A DNA stretch of 32,042 nt from NCBI GenBank assembly GCA_020201525.1, contig JAIVGO010000008.1:1-32042 (forward strand), read 5' to 3'. Below the pieces are notes generated by a model. That model searched no databases. It saw only the letters and a program-made list of their open reading frames with translations, and was not told the origin of the DNA. This DNA is from Actinomycetota bacterium. Lineage in GTDB: Bacteria; Actinomycetota; AC-67. The translations under genes were made by a program, and so were the position numbers. Numbering within the stretch: position 1 is the stretch's first letter; each line of letters starts with the position of its first letter. Shown one piece after another: positions 1 to 7,909 of the stretch.

Positions 1-55
1 GGACATCTGGCTCGGCCTCAAAGGTCTCGTCCACGATTTGAAGCATCTCTTCTGA
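1..55 (+). CDS. C-terminal end of an upstream gene (partial; possibly steA)
   Basis: An open frame enters from the left edge and ends at TGA 53-55, which overlaps the ATG of mctB (55-57). Only 17 residues are visible, ending in KHLF. This is too little to identify the protein from sequence. In mycobacteria and corynebacteria the gene just before mctB is the SteA-type protein, so that is the best guess from position alone. The stop-start overlap suggests the two genes are co-transcribed and translationally coupled. Confidence 0.5.
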   Translation, partial: DIWLGLKGLVHDLKHLF

Positions 56-963
56 TGATCAACCTGCGCTACCACATCGTGTCTCTGGTCGCGGTCTTTC
101 TGGCACTGGGGCTTGGGATTCTCGTCGGCACGACGGTGATCGACCAAGGGCTGGTGCACGATCTGCGCCGGCGGACCGACGGCTTCGCGAAGAACCTCGA
201 CGATGCCCGTGCGACGAACGACGCACTCAGCCGGCAGCAAGCGCTATGGGAAGCGTTCGGACGCGACGCGTTCGCCCGGTTCGGGCACGGAAAGCTTTCG
301 AAACGCTCGATCGTCTTCGTCGTGCAAGATGGAACGAGCCCCGGAATGCTCGACGGCATCGTGCAGTCGCTCGGAGACGCCGGAGCCGTCATCGAAGGCC
401 GCGTCAACCTCACCGGAAAGTGGGAGCTGAAAAGCGATGAGGCGCGGCAACAGCTCGCGCTCGCGCTGGGCTCCTCTGCGTCTTCCAGCGAAGATTTGAT
501 CACCGAGGCGGCCGGACGGCTTGCCGGCCGTCTCGGACAGTCGCGCAACCCGGCGGGGGGCCCCGACCTCCTCGTGAAACTCCGCGATGCGGGCTTTCTT
601 TCCTTCGAGTCCACCGTAGAGAGCTTTCCGAGCTCGAGCTCGCTGACGGTGGTGGTTCCGTCCGGCGTGAAAGATGCCAAGCCGCCGCAAAGCCAGTTCT
701 TCATGCCGTTCCTCGTCGCGTTGGCGCCGGCGCGGAAAACGGCGATCGTCGAGCCACTATCGGCAGCGGAGTCCTTAGTCGACCGCGTCCGAGGCAGCAG
801 CGATCTTCGTGATCAGATTTCTACCGTCGACGACGGTGACATCGCACTCGGTCGCTTCGCACTCGTTTACGCACTGCGTTCGCTGGTCGTCACAAACACC
901 TCATCGCACTACGGCGCGCGGCGCAGCGCGGCGAAACTCGTTCCCGACTTGTTCGCCGCATGA
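55..963 (+). CDS. mctB: MctB-like copper transport / outer-layer protein (DUF3186 family)
   Basis: A 302-residue protein opening with the family hallmark MINLRYHIVSLVAVFLALGLG, a single N-terminal transmembrane helix (about 8-27) ending in GILVGTTVID. A short coiled-coil-like stretch (about 35-65) follows, then an extracytoplasmic alpha/beta region. Length is close to M. tuberculosis MctB (Rv1698), which has been linked to copper efflux and proposed as a channel; its biochemical role is not fully settled. As in mycobacteria it lies a little upstream of pyrG. The start ATG overlaps the previous stop, and the next gene's ATG overlaps this stop (960-963), so it sits inside an operon. The family assignment is firm; the copper function is by homology. 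Confidence 0.85.
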   Translation: MINLRYHIVSLVAVFLALGLGILVGTTVIDQGLVHDLRRRTDGFAKNLDDARATNDALSRQQALWEAFGRDAFARFGHGKLSKRSIVFVVQDGTSPGMLDGIVQSLGDAGAVIEGRVNLTGKWELKSDEARQQLALALGSSASSSEDLITEAAGRLAGRLGQSRNPAGGPDLLVKLRDAGFLSFESTVESFPSSSSLTVVVPSGVKDAKPPQSQFFMPFLVALAPARKTAIVEPLSAAESLVDRVRGSSDLRDQISTVDDGDIALGRFALVYALRSLVVTNTSSHYGARRSAAKLVPDLFAA

Positions 964-1637
964 AGATCGCAGCGATCGTTCCCGCGTTTAACGAAGAGGC
1001 GCGCGTCGGGCACACCGTTCGCGCCCTCATCGGCACCAGAAGCATCGATGAAGTCGTCGTGGTGGACGACGGATCTCGCGACCGCACCGCCGACGTCGCG
1101 CAAGCTGCCGGAGCCCGGGTGATACGTCTGAAGAAAAACCTCGGAAAAGCTGCGGCGGTCACGGGCGGCGTGGCCGCGACGAATGCAGACGTACTTCTGC
1201 TCTGCGACGCGGACTTGGAAGACTCGGCGACCGCCCTTGTCGCTCTCTTGGACCCGGTTGTAGACGGCGAGGTGCACATGGCAATCGCCGCGCCGCCGCG
1301 CAGCGCGCCGTCCGGATTTGGCCTGGTGGAATCCGCGGCACGCTGGGGGCTCTGCAAAATCACCGGCCGGCGCTTCGACCGCCCGCTGTCGGGGCAACGA
1401 GCATTGCTCCGTGAGGCATGGCCGGCGCTGCGCCCGGTTTCCGGGTTCGGCTTCGAGGTCGGGCTCACGATCGACGTGCTGCGAAACGGATTTCGCGTCG
1501 TCGAAGTTCCGTGCATGTTCACGCACGCGCACACCGGCCGAGACTTGGCCGGCTTCACGCACCGGGGGCGGCAGGGCGCCGCCGTAGCACGCGCGCTCGT
1601 TTCACGCTTACGTCCTCACAAAGTGGGTGCGTCGTGA
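960..1637 (+). CDS. Family 2 glycosyltransferase (GT-A fold)
   Basis: A 225-residue soluble protein with a clear GT2 nucleotide-sugar binding domain. The N-terminus reads AAIVPAFNEE (4-13), followed by VVVVDDGSRDRT (32-43) and the metal-binding DAD at 83-85. The region around GFGFEVGLTIDVL resembles dolichol-phosphate-sugar synthases and undecaprenyl-phosphate glycosyltransferases, although no C-terminal membrane segment is present. The start ATG overlaps the mctB stop, and the stop overlaps the next start by GTGA, so it is co-translated with a MraY-like membrane protein. The pair probably builds or transfers a sugar on a lipid carrier; donor and acceptor cannot be read from the sequence. Confidence 0.8.
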   Translation: MKIAAIVPAFNEEARVGHTVRALIGTRSIDEVVVVDDGSRDRTADVAQAAGARVIRLKKNLGKAAAVTGGVAATNADVLLLCDADLEDSATALVALLDPVVDGEVHMAIAAPPRSAPSGFGLVESAARWGLCKITGRRFDRPLSGQRALLREAWPALRPVSGFGFEVGLTIDVLRNGFRVVEVPCMFTHAHTGRDLAGFTHRGRQGAAVARALVSRLRPHKVGAS

Positions 1638-2485
1638 CGCGTGCGCTCGTGTCGCTTGCCGCCGGATTGGTCGCGTACCTCACCACGCAGTGGTTGTTGC
1701 GCACCACAATCCCGACGGCGACGCTGCGACGCAAGAACTATCGGGGGCTACTCATTGCAACCGGCATGGGGGTCGCCGTCGTCGCCGGCATCTTCGCCGG
1801 CGCGGCGCTGACCGGACTGCTGTTCACGGTTCGGCAAGCGTCACGACCGCTCCAAATCGCAGCCGGAAACGCGGCGCCGCTGCTCGCGCTCGCCGGTGGC
1901 TTCGGCTTGCTCGGGCTGTTCGACGACGTCTGGGACGTGCCCGGCCGCGGCTTTCGAGGTCATCTCTCTGCGCTGCGAGCCGGGCGTGCGACCGGAGGCG
2001 GCCTCAAGCTTCTTGCGGGAAGCGCTCTGGCGATCGCGATCGGCACATCCGAATCCACGACCATGGGATGGGCGCTGGTGCACGGCGCGATCATTGCTCT
2101 GACGGCGAACCTCTTCAACGGGCTCGATCTGCGTCCCGGGCGCGCGGGAAAAGCCTTCCTCATCGCAGCACTCCCGCTCGTCGTGCTCGTTTCGGCAGCG
2201 AGTGCCACGCTGGCGGCCGGACTCGGCGCCGTGTGCGCGTTTCTTCCGCACGACCTGAGCGAGCGAGCGATGCTGGGCGACGCCGGAGCAAATGCGCTCG
2301 GTGCTTTGGTCGGCGGATCCATCGTCTTCGCCGATCCCGCACCGTGGTTCCGGTATGGGCTGTTGGCGGTTCTGCTGGTGCTCACCGCGTTCTCCGAACG
2401 GCCCGGCTACGGTGCGGTGATCGACAAGTTTCTGCCGTTGCGCGTCCTGGACAGGGCCGGACGCGTACCGGAGATGACGCTCTAG
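1634..2485 (+). CDS. MraY/WecA-like membrane glycosyl-phosphate transferase homologue
   Basis: Start chosen as GTG 1634, which overlaps the preceding TGA (GTGA); the frame is open further upstream but that part lies inside the glycosyltransferase. The 283-residue product is very hydrophobic, with roughly eight or more membrane segments. It keeps motifs of polyprenyl-phosphate N-acetylhexosamine-1-phosphate transferases: FDD (96-98), NLFNGLD (159-165, compare the NxxDGxDG type) and LGDAGAN (214-220, compare GDxGS). The last loop, usually His-rich in MraY, is not obvious. It is shorter than MraY (about 320-360 residues) and is likely a divergent member acting with the GT2 protein. Substrate unknown. 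The stop overlaps the 3' end of the convergent minus-strand gene by four bases. Confidence 0.65.
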   Translation: MTRALVSLAAGLVAYLTTQWLLRTTIPTATLRRKNYRGLLIATGMGVAVVAGIFAGAALTGLLFTVRQASRPLQIAAGNAAPLLALAGGFGLLGLFDDVWDVPGRGFRGHLSALRAGRATGGGLKLLAGSALAIAIGTSESTTMGWALVHGAIIALTANLFNGLDLRPGRAGKAFLIAALPLVVLVSAASATLAAGLGAVCAFLPHDLSERAMLGDAGANALGALVGGSIVFADPAPWFRYGLLAVLLVLTAFSERPGYGAVIDKFLPLRVLDRAGRVPEMTL

Positions 2486-3108
2486 ACGAGATTCCGGACG
2501 GAAGCCGGCAACGCAATCGCTTTGGTCGCCGGAACCGGTGCTGAAGGCGTCAAGCGAGTCGGCACCACCCCGGCCCAAATCGGAAGCGCGAGATCTTCTT
2601 CATCGTCAATCGGAGGCCCGGTACGAACTTTCGATGACGCCTCAGCAATGGGTATCGCAACGATCCGCGTCGCAGCAATCTCACGCCGGTTCGGCTTGCG
2701 CGCCTCGGCCCAGCGGCCGGCCAGGACATGCTCGACGACCGCGCGCATCGCGTTCCGCTTCTCGTCATCGTCTGCGACATCGCGCGCGCGACCAAGAACG
2801 ATCGCAGAGCGGTAATTCATCGAATGATGAAAGACGCTTCGGGCGACGACGAGGCCGTCGAGGATCGTCGCGGTGACGCACGCCTCGGCGCCGGCGGCAA
2901 GTGACGAGAGCATCGTGCTCGCCGTCGAGCCGTGCAGATACAGCTGATCGTCCACGCGCGCGTGAATCGTCGGGATCGCGACGGGCGTTCCCTCGCGCAC
3001 GAACGCAACCGTGCAGATAGGAGCCTCGTCCAGAATTGCGTACAACGTCTCACGGTCGTAGCGGCCCCGCTCCGGCAGGCGGTTGACCGTCGTGCGCTCG
3101 GTCTTCAT
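2482..3108 (-). CDS. Pyridoxamine 5'-phosphate oxidase-like flavin-binding split-barrel protein
   Basis: This is the only gene on the minus strand. It encodes 208 residues. Characteristic features of the flavin-nucleotide-binding / NimA-like branch of the split-barrel superfamily are present: TTVNRLPERGRYDRETL near the start (6-22), then ICTVAFVREGTPVAIPT, the QLYLHGSTAS segment (about 54-64) and the VFHHSMNYRSAIVLG stretch (about 92-107). Members bind FMN or other flavins and are often annotated as nitroimidazole reductases or pyridoxamine oxidases without proof. ATG at 3106-3108 is the first start. It is divergent from pyrG, so the 131-bp gap between them must hold both promoters. Specific substrate cannot be inferred. 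Confidence 0.8.
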   Translation of the reverse strand: MKTERTTVNRLPERGRYDRETLYAILDEAPICTVAFVREGTPVAIPTIHARVDDQLYLHGSTASTMLSSLAAGAEACVTATILDGLVVARSVFHHSMNYRSAIVLGRARDVADDDEKRNAMRAVVEHVLAGRWAEARKPNRREIAATRIVAIPIAEASSKVRTGPPIDDEEDLALPIWAGVVPTRLTPSAPVPATKAIALPASVRNLV

Positions 3109-3205
3109 CGGGCGGATCGTACCGACAACGGAGGGCTGCGGCGCCCGTATTTCACGCCTTCGGCTCCCTCCTGGAATCGGAGCTTGCAGTAGGCTAAGAT
3201 GAAAC

Positions 3206-3239
3206 CCCGAGGGCCGCCGGCCCTGGGAGATTTTTTTTT
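3206..3239 (+). terminator. Hairpin followed by nine T, directly before the pyrG start (candidate attenuator)
   Basis: A GC-rich stem is formed by CCC (3206-3208), a bulged G (3209) and AGGGCC (3210-3215), pairing with GGCCCT (3219-3224) and GGG (3225-3227) around a 3-base loop. Three bases later comes T9 (3231-3239), and the ATG of pyrG follows at 3240. The only Shine-Dalgarno-like stretch, GGGAG (3225-3229), is partly inside the stem. Because the upstream gene points the other way, there is no upstream transcript that needs stopping, which favours a regulatory role for pyrG. Confidence 0.55.
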
Positions 3240-4877
3240 ATGGCCAAATACCTCTTCGTCACTGGTGGCGTTTCGTCGAGCCTCGGAAAAGGGCTCACCG
3301 CTTCTTCCCTCGGCAGGCTTCTCAAGGCCCGCGGGCTCAAGGTCGTCATGCAAAAGCTGGATCCGTACATCAACGTCGATCCCGGCACCATGAACCCGTT
3401 CCAGCACGGCGAAGTCTTCGTCACCGACGACGGGGGAGAGACCGACCTCGACCTCGGACACTACGAGCGCTTCGTAGACGAAAACCTCACCAAGGAGTCG
3501 TCGGTGACGACCGGAAGCGTGTATTCCACGGTCATCGCCCGTGAACGGCGCGGAGAATTCCTCGGCGCGACCGTGCAAGTCATTCCGCACATCACCGAAG
3601 AGATCAAGCGCCGCATCCGGCAACTCGCGCAGGACGACATCGACGTGGTCATCACCGAGGTCGGCGGCACCGTCGGCGACATAGAATCGCTGCCGTTTCT
3701 CGAGGCGATCCGCCAAATGCGGCACGATGTCGGCCGCGACAACGTCTTTTACCTGCATGTTTCCCTTCTCCCGTACATCGGCCCGGCCGGCGAGCTGAAG
3801 ACGAAGCCGACGCAGCACTCGGTTGCCGAGCTGCGCAGCATCGGTATCCACCCCGACGCCATCGTGTGCCGCTCGGACCGGCCGATGACCAATGCCCTCA
3901 AGAAGAAGATCTCATTGATGTGTGACGTGGACGTGGACTCGGTCGTGAGCGCCATGGATGCGCGAAACATTTACGAGATTCCGCTCGTATTGCATGCCGA
4001 AGGCCTCGACGACGTGGTCGTGAAACACCTCGACTTGCCCGCACAAGAGCTCGACCTCACCGAATGGACCGAGCTCGTCAACCGCATCGAGAGCGCGAAG
4101 AACACGATCCGCATCGCGCTCGTGGGCAAGTACGTCACGCTCGCCGACTCGTATCTATCGGTCGTCGAGGCGATCAAGCACGGTGCGCTTGCGCAGGATG
4201 CGCGCGTGGAGATCGATTGGATCGCATCGGACGAGCTGAACGCGCCCGGCGCGCTCACGAGGCTCGAAGACGTCGACGGCATTTTGGTACCGGGCGGCTT
4301 CGGTGTGCGCGGCATCGAAGGAAAGCTTGCTGCGATCAAGTTCGCGCGCCAAAACGACGTGCCTTTCCTTGGTTTGTGTCTCGGACTGCAGTGTGCCGTC
4401 ATCGAGTTTGCGCGCAACGCGTGCGGTCTCGACGGCGCAAACTCGAGTGAGTTCGAGCCGTCGACGCCGCATCCGGTCATAGACCTCATGGCCGACCAGA
4501 GCGATATCCTCAACAAGGGTGGCACGATGCGCCTCGGACTCTGGGCATGCAAAGTCGAACCCGGTACGAAAGCCCACGCGGCGTACGGAAAAGACGTCGT
4601 CCTGGAGCGGCATCGCCATCGTTACGAGGTCAACAACGCCTACCGGCGCAAGCTGGAAGCCGCCGGTATGCGGTTTTCCGGTACGACGGTCGAAGGGCGC
4701 CTCGTCGAGATCATCGAGCTGCCCGAGCACCCGTGGTTCGTCGCAAGCCAGTTTCACCCGGAGTTCAAGAGCCGTCCGACGAAGCCCCATCCGCTTTTCC
4801 GAGAGTTCGCCGGTGCGGCGCTCGCACGCGCGACGCGACGCGGCGTCGCACAGCGTCGCGAAGTGACGACCCAGTAG
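3240..4877 (+). CDS. pyrG: CTP synthase
   Basis: The 545-residue product is a full-length CTP synthase, which makes CTP from UTP, ATP and glutamine. The N-terminal amidoligase domain starts with [16 protein letters not shown] (P-loop) and [14 protein letters not shown]. The C-terminal class I glutaminase domain shows the nucleophile Cys380 in GLCLGLQ and the His506/Glu508 pair in QFHPEF. The ATG at 3240 is the first start and comes right after a T9 run, with GGGAG (3225-3229) as the probable ribosome site. The leader contains a terminator-like hairpin, so transcription or translation is probably controlled there. Its position after mctB matches mycobacteria, but here ald follows instead of a Nudix hydrolase. 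Confidence 0.97.
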   Translation: MAKYLFVTGGVSSSLGKGLTASSLGRLLKARGLKVVMQKLDPYINVDPGTMNPFQHGEVFVTDDGGETDLDLGHYERFVDENLTKESSVTTGSVYSTVIARERRGEFLGATVQVIPHITEEIKRRIRQLAQDDIDVVITEVGGTVGDIESLPFLEAIRQMRHDVGRDNVFYLHVSLLPYIGPAGELKTKPTQHSVAELRSIGIHPDAIVCRSDRPMTNALKKKISLMCDVDVDSVVSAMDARNIYEIPLVLHAEGLDDVVVKHLDLPAQELDLTEWTELVNRIESAKNTIRIALVGKYVTLADSYLSVVEAIKHGALAQDARVEIDWIASDELNAPGALTRLEDVDGILVPGGFGVRGIEGKLAAIKFARQNDVPFLGLCLGLQCAVIEFARNACGLDGANSSEFEPSTPHPVIDLMADQSDILNKGGTMRLGLWACKVEPGTKAHAAYGKDVVLERHRHRYEVNNAYRRKLEAAGMRFSGTTVEGRLVEIIELPEHPWFVASQFHPEFKSRPTKPHPLFREFAGAALARATRRGVAQRREVTTQ

Positions 4878-4888
4878 GCCGTCTGCGG

Positions 4889-4894
4889 TAGGCT
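4889..4894 (+). promoter_or_regulatory. Candidate -10 box of ald (leaderless type)
   Basis: TAGGCT ends seven bases before the ald ATG (4902), and no Shine-Dalgarno sequence lies between. This spacing would place the transcript start at or next to the ATG. I see no good -35 box. Confidence 0.35.
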
Positions 4895-4901
4895 CGCTGC
4901 C

Positions 4902-6026
4902 ATGCGCGTCGGCGTCCCCCGCGAGGTCATGGAGTCGGAGTTTCGCGTCGCAATCACCCCGGCCGGTGTGCGCGAATTCGTCGAGCACGGCCACAGCGTC
5001 CTCGTCGAAAAGAGCGCCGGCCACGGCTCGAGCATCCCCGACGAAGCCTACGAAAAAGCCGGTGCGACGATCGAGCCGGACGGGCCGTCGGTATGGAAAG
5101 CCGCCGACATGATCCTCAAGGTCAAAGAGCCGCTCGCCCAAGAATTTCCGTTGATGCGCGCCGGCCAGATTCTTTTTACGTACCTACACCTCGCCGCGCA
5201 CAAAGACGTGACCGAGGCGCTCATGGCCGCCGGGACGACCGCAATTGCGTACGAGACGGTTGAGCTGCCCGACGGGCGGCTGCCCCTGCTTGCGCCGATG
5301 AGCGAGATCGCCGGCCGCATGGCGCCGCACGTCGCCGCGCACTTTCTCGAACGTCCGCAAGGTGGACGCGGCGTATTGCTGTCCGGCGTGTCGGGTGTGC
5401 ATCCCGCCCGGGTCGTCGTGCTCGGCGCGGGATTTGCCGGCATGAACGCCGCGTGGATTGCCCAAGGCATGGAAGCCGAGGTCGTTCTCATCGACAAGAA
5501 GGTCGAACGATTGCGTTACGTCGACCACATCCACAAAGGACGCATCTTGACTCTCGCGTCGAGTGTGCTGACGATCGAAGAGCAAGTCGTCAATGCGGAC
5601 GTCGTCGTGGGGGCGGTTCTCGTCGCCGGCGCAAAGGCTCCCGTCCTCGTTCGCGAGGAGACGGTCGCAGCGATGCGTCCGGGAGCGGTCCTCGTCGACA
5701 TATCCATTGACCAGGGCGGATGCTTCGAAACGAGCCGCGTGACGACCCACACGAGTCCCACGTACGTCACCGACAAAGTGGTACACTATTGCGTAGGAAA
5801 CATGCCCGGAGGCGTGCCGCACACGTCTACCTACGCCCTGACAAATGCAACGATGCCGTACGCACTCGTCCTCGCCCGGAAAGGCCTCACCGAGGCCTTG
5901 GCGCAGGACCAGTCGCTGGCGCGAGGAGTGAATGTGCACGAAGGAAACGTCACGAACCAGCCGGTCGCCGAGGCGCTCGGCTTGCCGCACGTTTCCCTCA
6001 CCAAAACTCTCCGCGGCACCGCGTAA
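4902..6026 (+). CDS. ald: Alanine dehydrogenase
   Basis: A 374-residue protein matching NAD-dependent L-alanine dehydrogenase (alanine + NAD+ to pyruvate + ammonia + NADH) over its whole length. Key residues line up in number with the M. tuberculosis enzyme: Lys75 in KVKEP, His96 in YLHLAAH and Asp270 in SIDQGG. The Rossmann loop is GAGFAG (175-180). The N-terminus MRVGVPREV is typical, so the ATG at 4902 is right. It follows pyrG after 24 bases with a TAGGCT box seven bases upstream, hinting at its own leaderless transcript. In mycobacteria ald lies elsewhere, so its position between pyrG and xerD is lineage-specific. Confidence 0.95.
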   Translation: MRVGVPREVMESEFRVAITPAGVREFVEHGHSVLVEKSAGHGSSIPDEAYEKAGATIEPDGPSVWKAADMILKVKEPLAQEFPLMRAGQILFTYLHLAAHKDVTEALMAAGTTAIAYETVELPDGRLPLLAPMSEIAGRMAPHVAAHFLERPQGGRGVLLSGVSGVHPARVVVLGAGFAGMNAAWIAQGMEAEVVLIDKKVERLRYVDHIHKGRILTLASSVLTIEEQVVNADVVVGAVLVAGAKAPVLVREETVAAMRPGAVLVDISIDQGGCFETSRVTTHTSPTYVTDKVVHYCVGNMPGGVPHTSTYALTNATMPYALVLARKGLTEALAQDQSLARGVNVHEGNVTNQPVAEALGLPHVSLTKTLRGTA

Positions 6027-6053
6027 AGCGCGGCTTTTCAACAGGCTTCCGCA

Positions 6054-7025
6054 ATGACGAATGCGAGCACACACGCCGCCGGCCGCTCGAAAATCGAGCG
6101 CCTAGCCGACCGCTACCTCAATCACCTCATGGTCGAGCGCGGCGTCGCCGCCAACACGGTCGCGGCGTACAGCCGCGACTTGCGCTTGTACCTGAGCGAC
6201 CTGGCCACGCACGGGATCGTCCAGCCGGCCGACGTCGCAGAGGAGCACGTCGCCGGCTTCATCGCGTCCCTGCGGCAATACGAGTACGCAGAAGGCAAGA
6301 CGTACTCGAGTGCCTCCGTGGCCCGGATCCTGGCGGCCGTGCGGGGTTTCCACCGCTGGCTCGTTCGCGAAAAAGTCGTCAAGGAAGACCCCGCGCGTCC
6401 GGTCGGGGCCCCTCGGGTATCCAAAGCCTTGCCGAAGGCGCTCTCCCGGCAGGAAATCGAGAATCTCCTCGCCGCCGTTCCCGACGACGGCGCCGCGACC
6501 GCCCTTCGCGACCGCGCGATCCTCGAAACGCTGTATGCAGCCGGGCTGCGCATCTCCGAGCTCACGGCGCTCGACGTCGACGACGTGGACCTCGAGGACC
6601 GGACGATTCGGTGCATCGGCAAAGGCTCGAAGGAGCGCGTCGTTCCGATCGGTCGGGTCGCCGTCGCGGCGATCGACCGGTACCTGCGCCAAGCGCGGCC
6701 GGCTCTCGCGCGCGCCCGAAGCGGCCACGCGACCTTCCTCAACGTTCGCGGCGACCGGCTGACGCGGCAAGGGTGCTGGAAGCTGTTGAAGAAGTACGTC
6801 GCGCTGGCGAAGATCCGGCGCCGGATCTCGCCCCACACGCTTCGGCATTCGTTCGCGACCCACCTGCTCGACGGAGGCGCGGACGTCCGCGCGGTTCAAG
6901 AGCTGCTCGGGCACGCGAGCGTGTCGACGACGCAGATCTACACCTTGGTAAGCCAAGAAAAGCTCCGCGCGGTTTACGATGCCGCTCATCCACGAGCCAC
7001 GTGGCCGCTCGCGGAGAATGTCTGA
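6054..7025 (+). CDS. xerD: Tyrosine recombinase XerD
   Basis: A 323-residue tyrosine recombinase with an N-terminal SAM-like DNA-binding domain (about 12-110) and a complete catalytic domain: Arg166 (GLRISE), Lys190 (GKGSKE), His261/Arg264 (HTLRHSFATHLL), His287 (LLGHASVSTT) and nucleophile Tyr296. This fits chromosomal XerC/XerD rather than phage integrases, and its place upstream of parA-scpA-scpB matches mycobacterial Rv1701. XerD acts with XerC at dif to resolve chromosome dimers; a dif-like site is present at 31236-31263. No xerC is visible here. About ten extra N-terminal residues (MTNASTHAAG) precede the conserved part. The ribosome site is weak. Confidence 0.92.
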   Translation: MTNASTHAAGRSKIERLADRYLNHLMVERGVAANTVAAYSRDLRLYLSDLATHGIVQPADVAEEHVAGFIASLRQYEYAEGKTYSSASVARILAAVRGFHRWLVREKVVKEDPARPVGAPRVSKALPKALSRQEIENLLAAVPDDGAATALRDRAILETLYAAGLRISELTALDVDDVDLEDRTIRCIGKGSKERVVPIGRVAVAAIDRYLRQARPALARARSGHATFLNVRGDRLTRQGCWKLLKKYVALAKIRRRISPHTLRHSFATHLLDGGADVRAVQELLGHASVSTTQIYTLVSQEKLRAVYDAAHPRATWPLAENV

Positions 7026-7036
7026 GGAGGGTCCGA

Positions 7037-7387
7037 ATGGAAGCCACCGAGCAGGCGAGATTCCGAGAGCTGTTGAACGAGCAGCGCGACGCGTTGCGGC
7101 GTCAGCTCGAGGACATGGGGGCCGACCCGGAGGACCCGAACATCGAGAGCATGGATTTCGATTTTGGCTTTGCCGACAGCGCCCAGTCGACGGCCGAGCG
7201 AAACAAGGTCCTCGCGGTGATCGAGCGTCTCCGGGAAGGGCTGCACGACGTCGAGCTGGCCTTGGACAAGCTCGACAAGGGAACATACGGCCTGTGCGAG
7301 CGCTGCGGTGAGCCGATCGGCCTCGAGCGTCTCGAAGCGCTCCCGGCCGCACGGCTGTGCCTGAGCTGCAAGCAAAAAGAGGGCTAA
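7037..7387 (+). CDS. DksA/TraR-family C4 zinc-finger protein
   Basis: ATG 7037 is preceded by a strong GAGGAGG (7024-7030). The 116-residue product has an N-terminal alpha-helical hairpin (about 5-80) with the acidic tip FDFGFADSAQSTAER, followed by a four-cysteine zinc finger (Cys87, Cys90, Cys108, Cys111; CERCGEPIGLERL). This is the arrangement of DksA/TraR proteins, which bind the RNA polymerase secondary channel or act as general regulators. Actinobacterial members are diverse and their roles mostly unproven. It starts 11 bases after xerD and is probably cotranscribed with it. Confidence 0.85.
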   Translation: MEATEQARFRELLNEQRDALRRQLEDMGADPEDPNIESMDFDFGFADSAQSTAERNKVLAVIERLREGLHDVELALDKLDKGTYGLCERCGEPIGLERLEALPAARLCLSCKQKEG

Positions 7388-7419
7388 CCAACCCGCCGCG
7401 CACCGGGGGAAAGGGCTTA

Positions 7420-7806
7420 ATGGCGGATCCTCCAGACCAAGTCATGCGTCGCTACTGCGTGGCATGGCAACAAGGCGATTTCGCGACAGTGGTGGCGACC
7501 TGGGCCGACGACATCGTCGCGCACGTCCCTGGACGAAGCTGGTTCTCCGGCACGTACACCGGCAAACCAGCGGTGATCGACGCGAGCCTTCGCATCCAAA
7601 AGCACGCCCCCCGGTATCCCGTCGGCATCCACGATTACCTGGTGTCGGGCGAGCACGGGGTCGTTCTCGCGCGCGAGCGTGCGGTCCGCAATGAGGAAGT
7701 CCTCGAGGTCAATCGCATTTACGTCTTCCACATGGCGGTCGGCAAGATCGCCGAGCTGTGGGTCTACGAATACGACCAGGACGCCGTCGACCGCTTTTAC
7801 TCGTAG
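7420..7806 (+). CDS. NTF2-like / SnoaL-like fold protein of unknown function
   Basis: Start chosen at ATG 7420, with AAAGGG five bases before it; the frame is open upstream but overlaps the DksA-like gene. The 128-residue product has the SnoaL/NTF2 pattern: an N-terminal helix (QVMRRYCVAWQQGDFATVVATWADDIVAHVPG), a strand-rich body with GTYTGKPAVIDAS, then VNRIYVFHMAVGKIAELWVYEYDQDAVDRFY at the end. Such folds serve as small hydrolases, isomerases or ligand binders, and nothing in the sequence fixes which. It lies between the DksA-like gene and the parA promoter and may end the upstream operon. Confidence 0.75.
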   Translation: MADPPDQVMRRYCVAWQQGDFATVVATWADDIVAHVPGRSWFSGTYTGKPAVIDASLRIQKHAPRYPVGIHDYLVSGEHGVVLARERAVRNEEVLEVNRIYVFHMAVGKIAELWVYEYDQDAVDRFYS

Positions 7807-7817
7807 TTTTCTCACTC

Positions 7818-7847
7818 TTGCCTGCAGGGATGCCCGGCGAGTAGCAT
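7818..7847 (+). promoter_or_regulatory. Candidate promoter of the parA-scpAB operon
   Basis: TTGCCT (7818-7823) and TAGCAT (7842-7847) are separated by 18 bases, a good match to an actinobacterial housekeeping promoter (TTGAC / TANNNT). It lies in the 103-bp gap between the NTF2-like gene and parA. The palindrome at 7878-7893 lies about 25 bases downstream, inside the predicted leader. Confidence 0.55.
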
Positions 7848-7877
7848 CGCGCCGCTTCGTCAATTCATCGCTGGATT

Positions 7878-7893
7878 GATTTGTCGACAAATC
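7878..7893 (+). repeat. Perfect 16-bp palindrome in the parA leader
   Basis: GATTTGTCGACAAATC is its own reverse complement. It is AT-rich compared with the surrounding DNA and sits between the predicted promoter and the parA start, where an operator or centromere-like site would be expected. Related half-sites (TCGAYAAAT) occur at 8983, 13878, 13981 (reverse) and 14736. Confidence 0.6.
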
Positions 7894-7909
7894 GAGAGGG
7901 CCGGTGCCT

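Noticed and set aside
5720..7036. Long plus-strand frame across ald and xerD ending as the DksA-like protein
   Set aside because: Only the part from ATG 7037 looks like a protein; the upstream part is Arg/Pro-rich frame shadow over ald and xerD.
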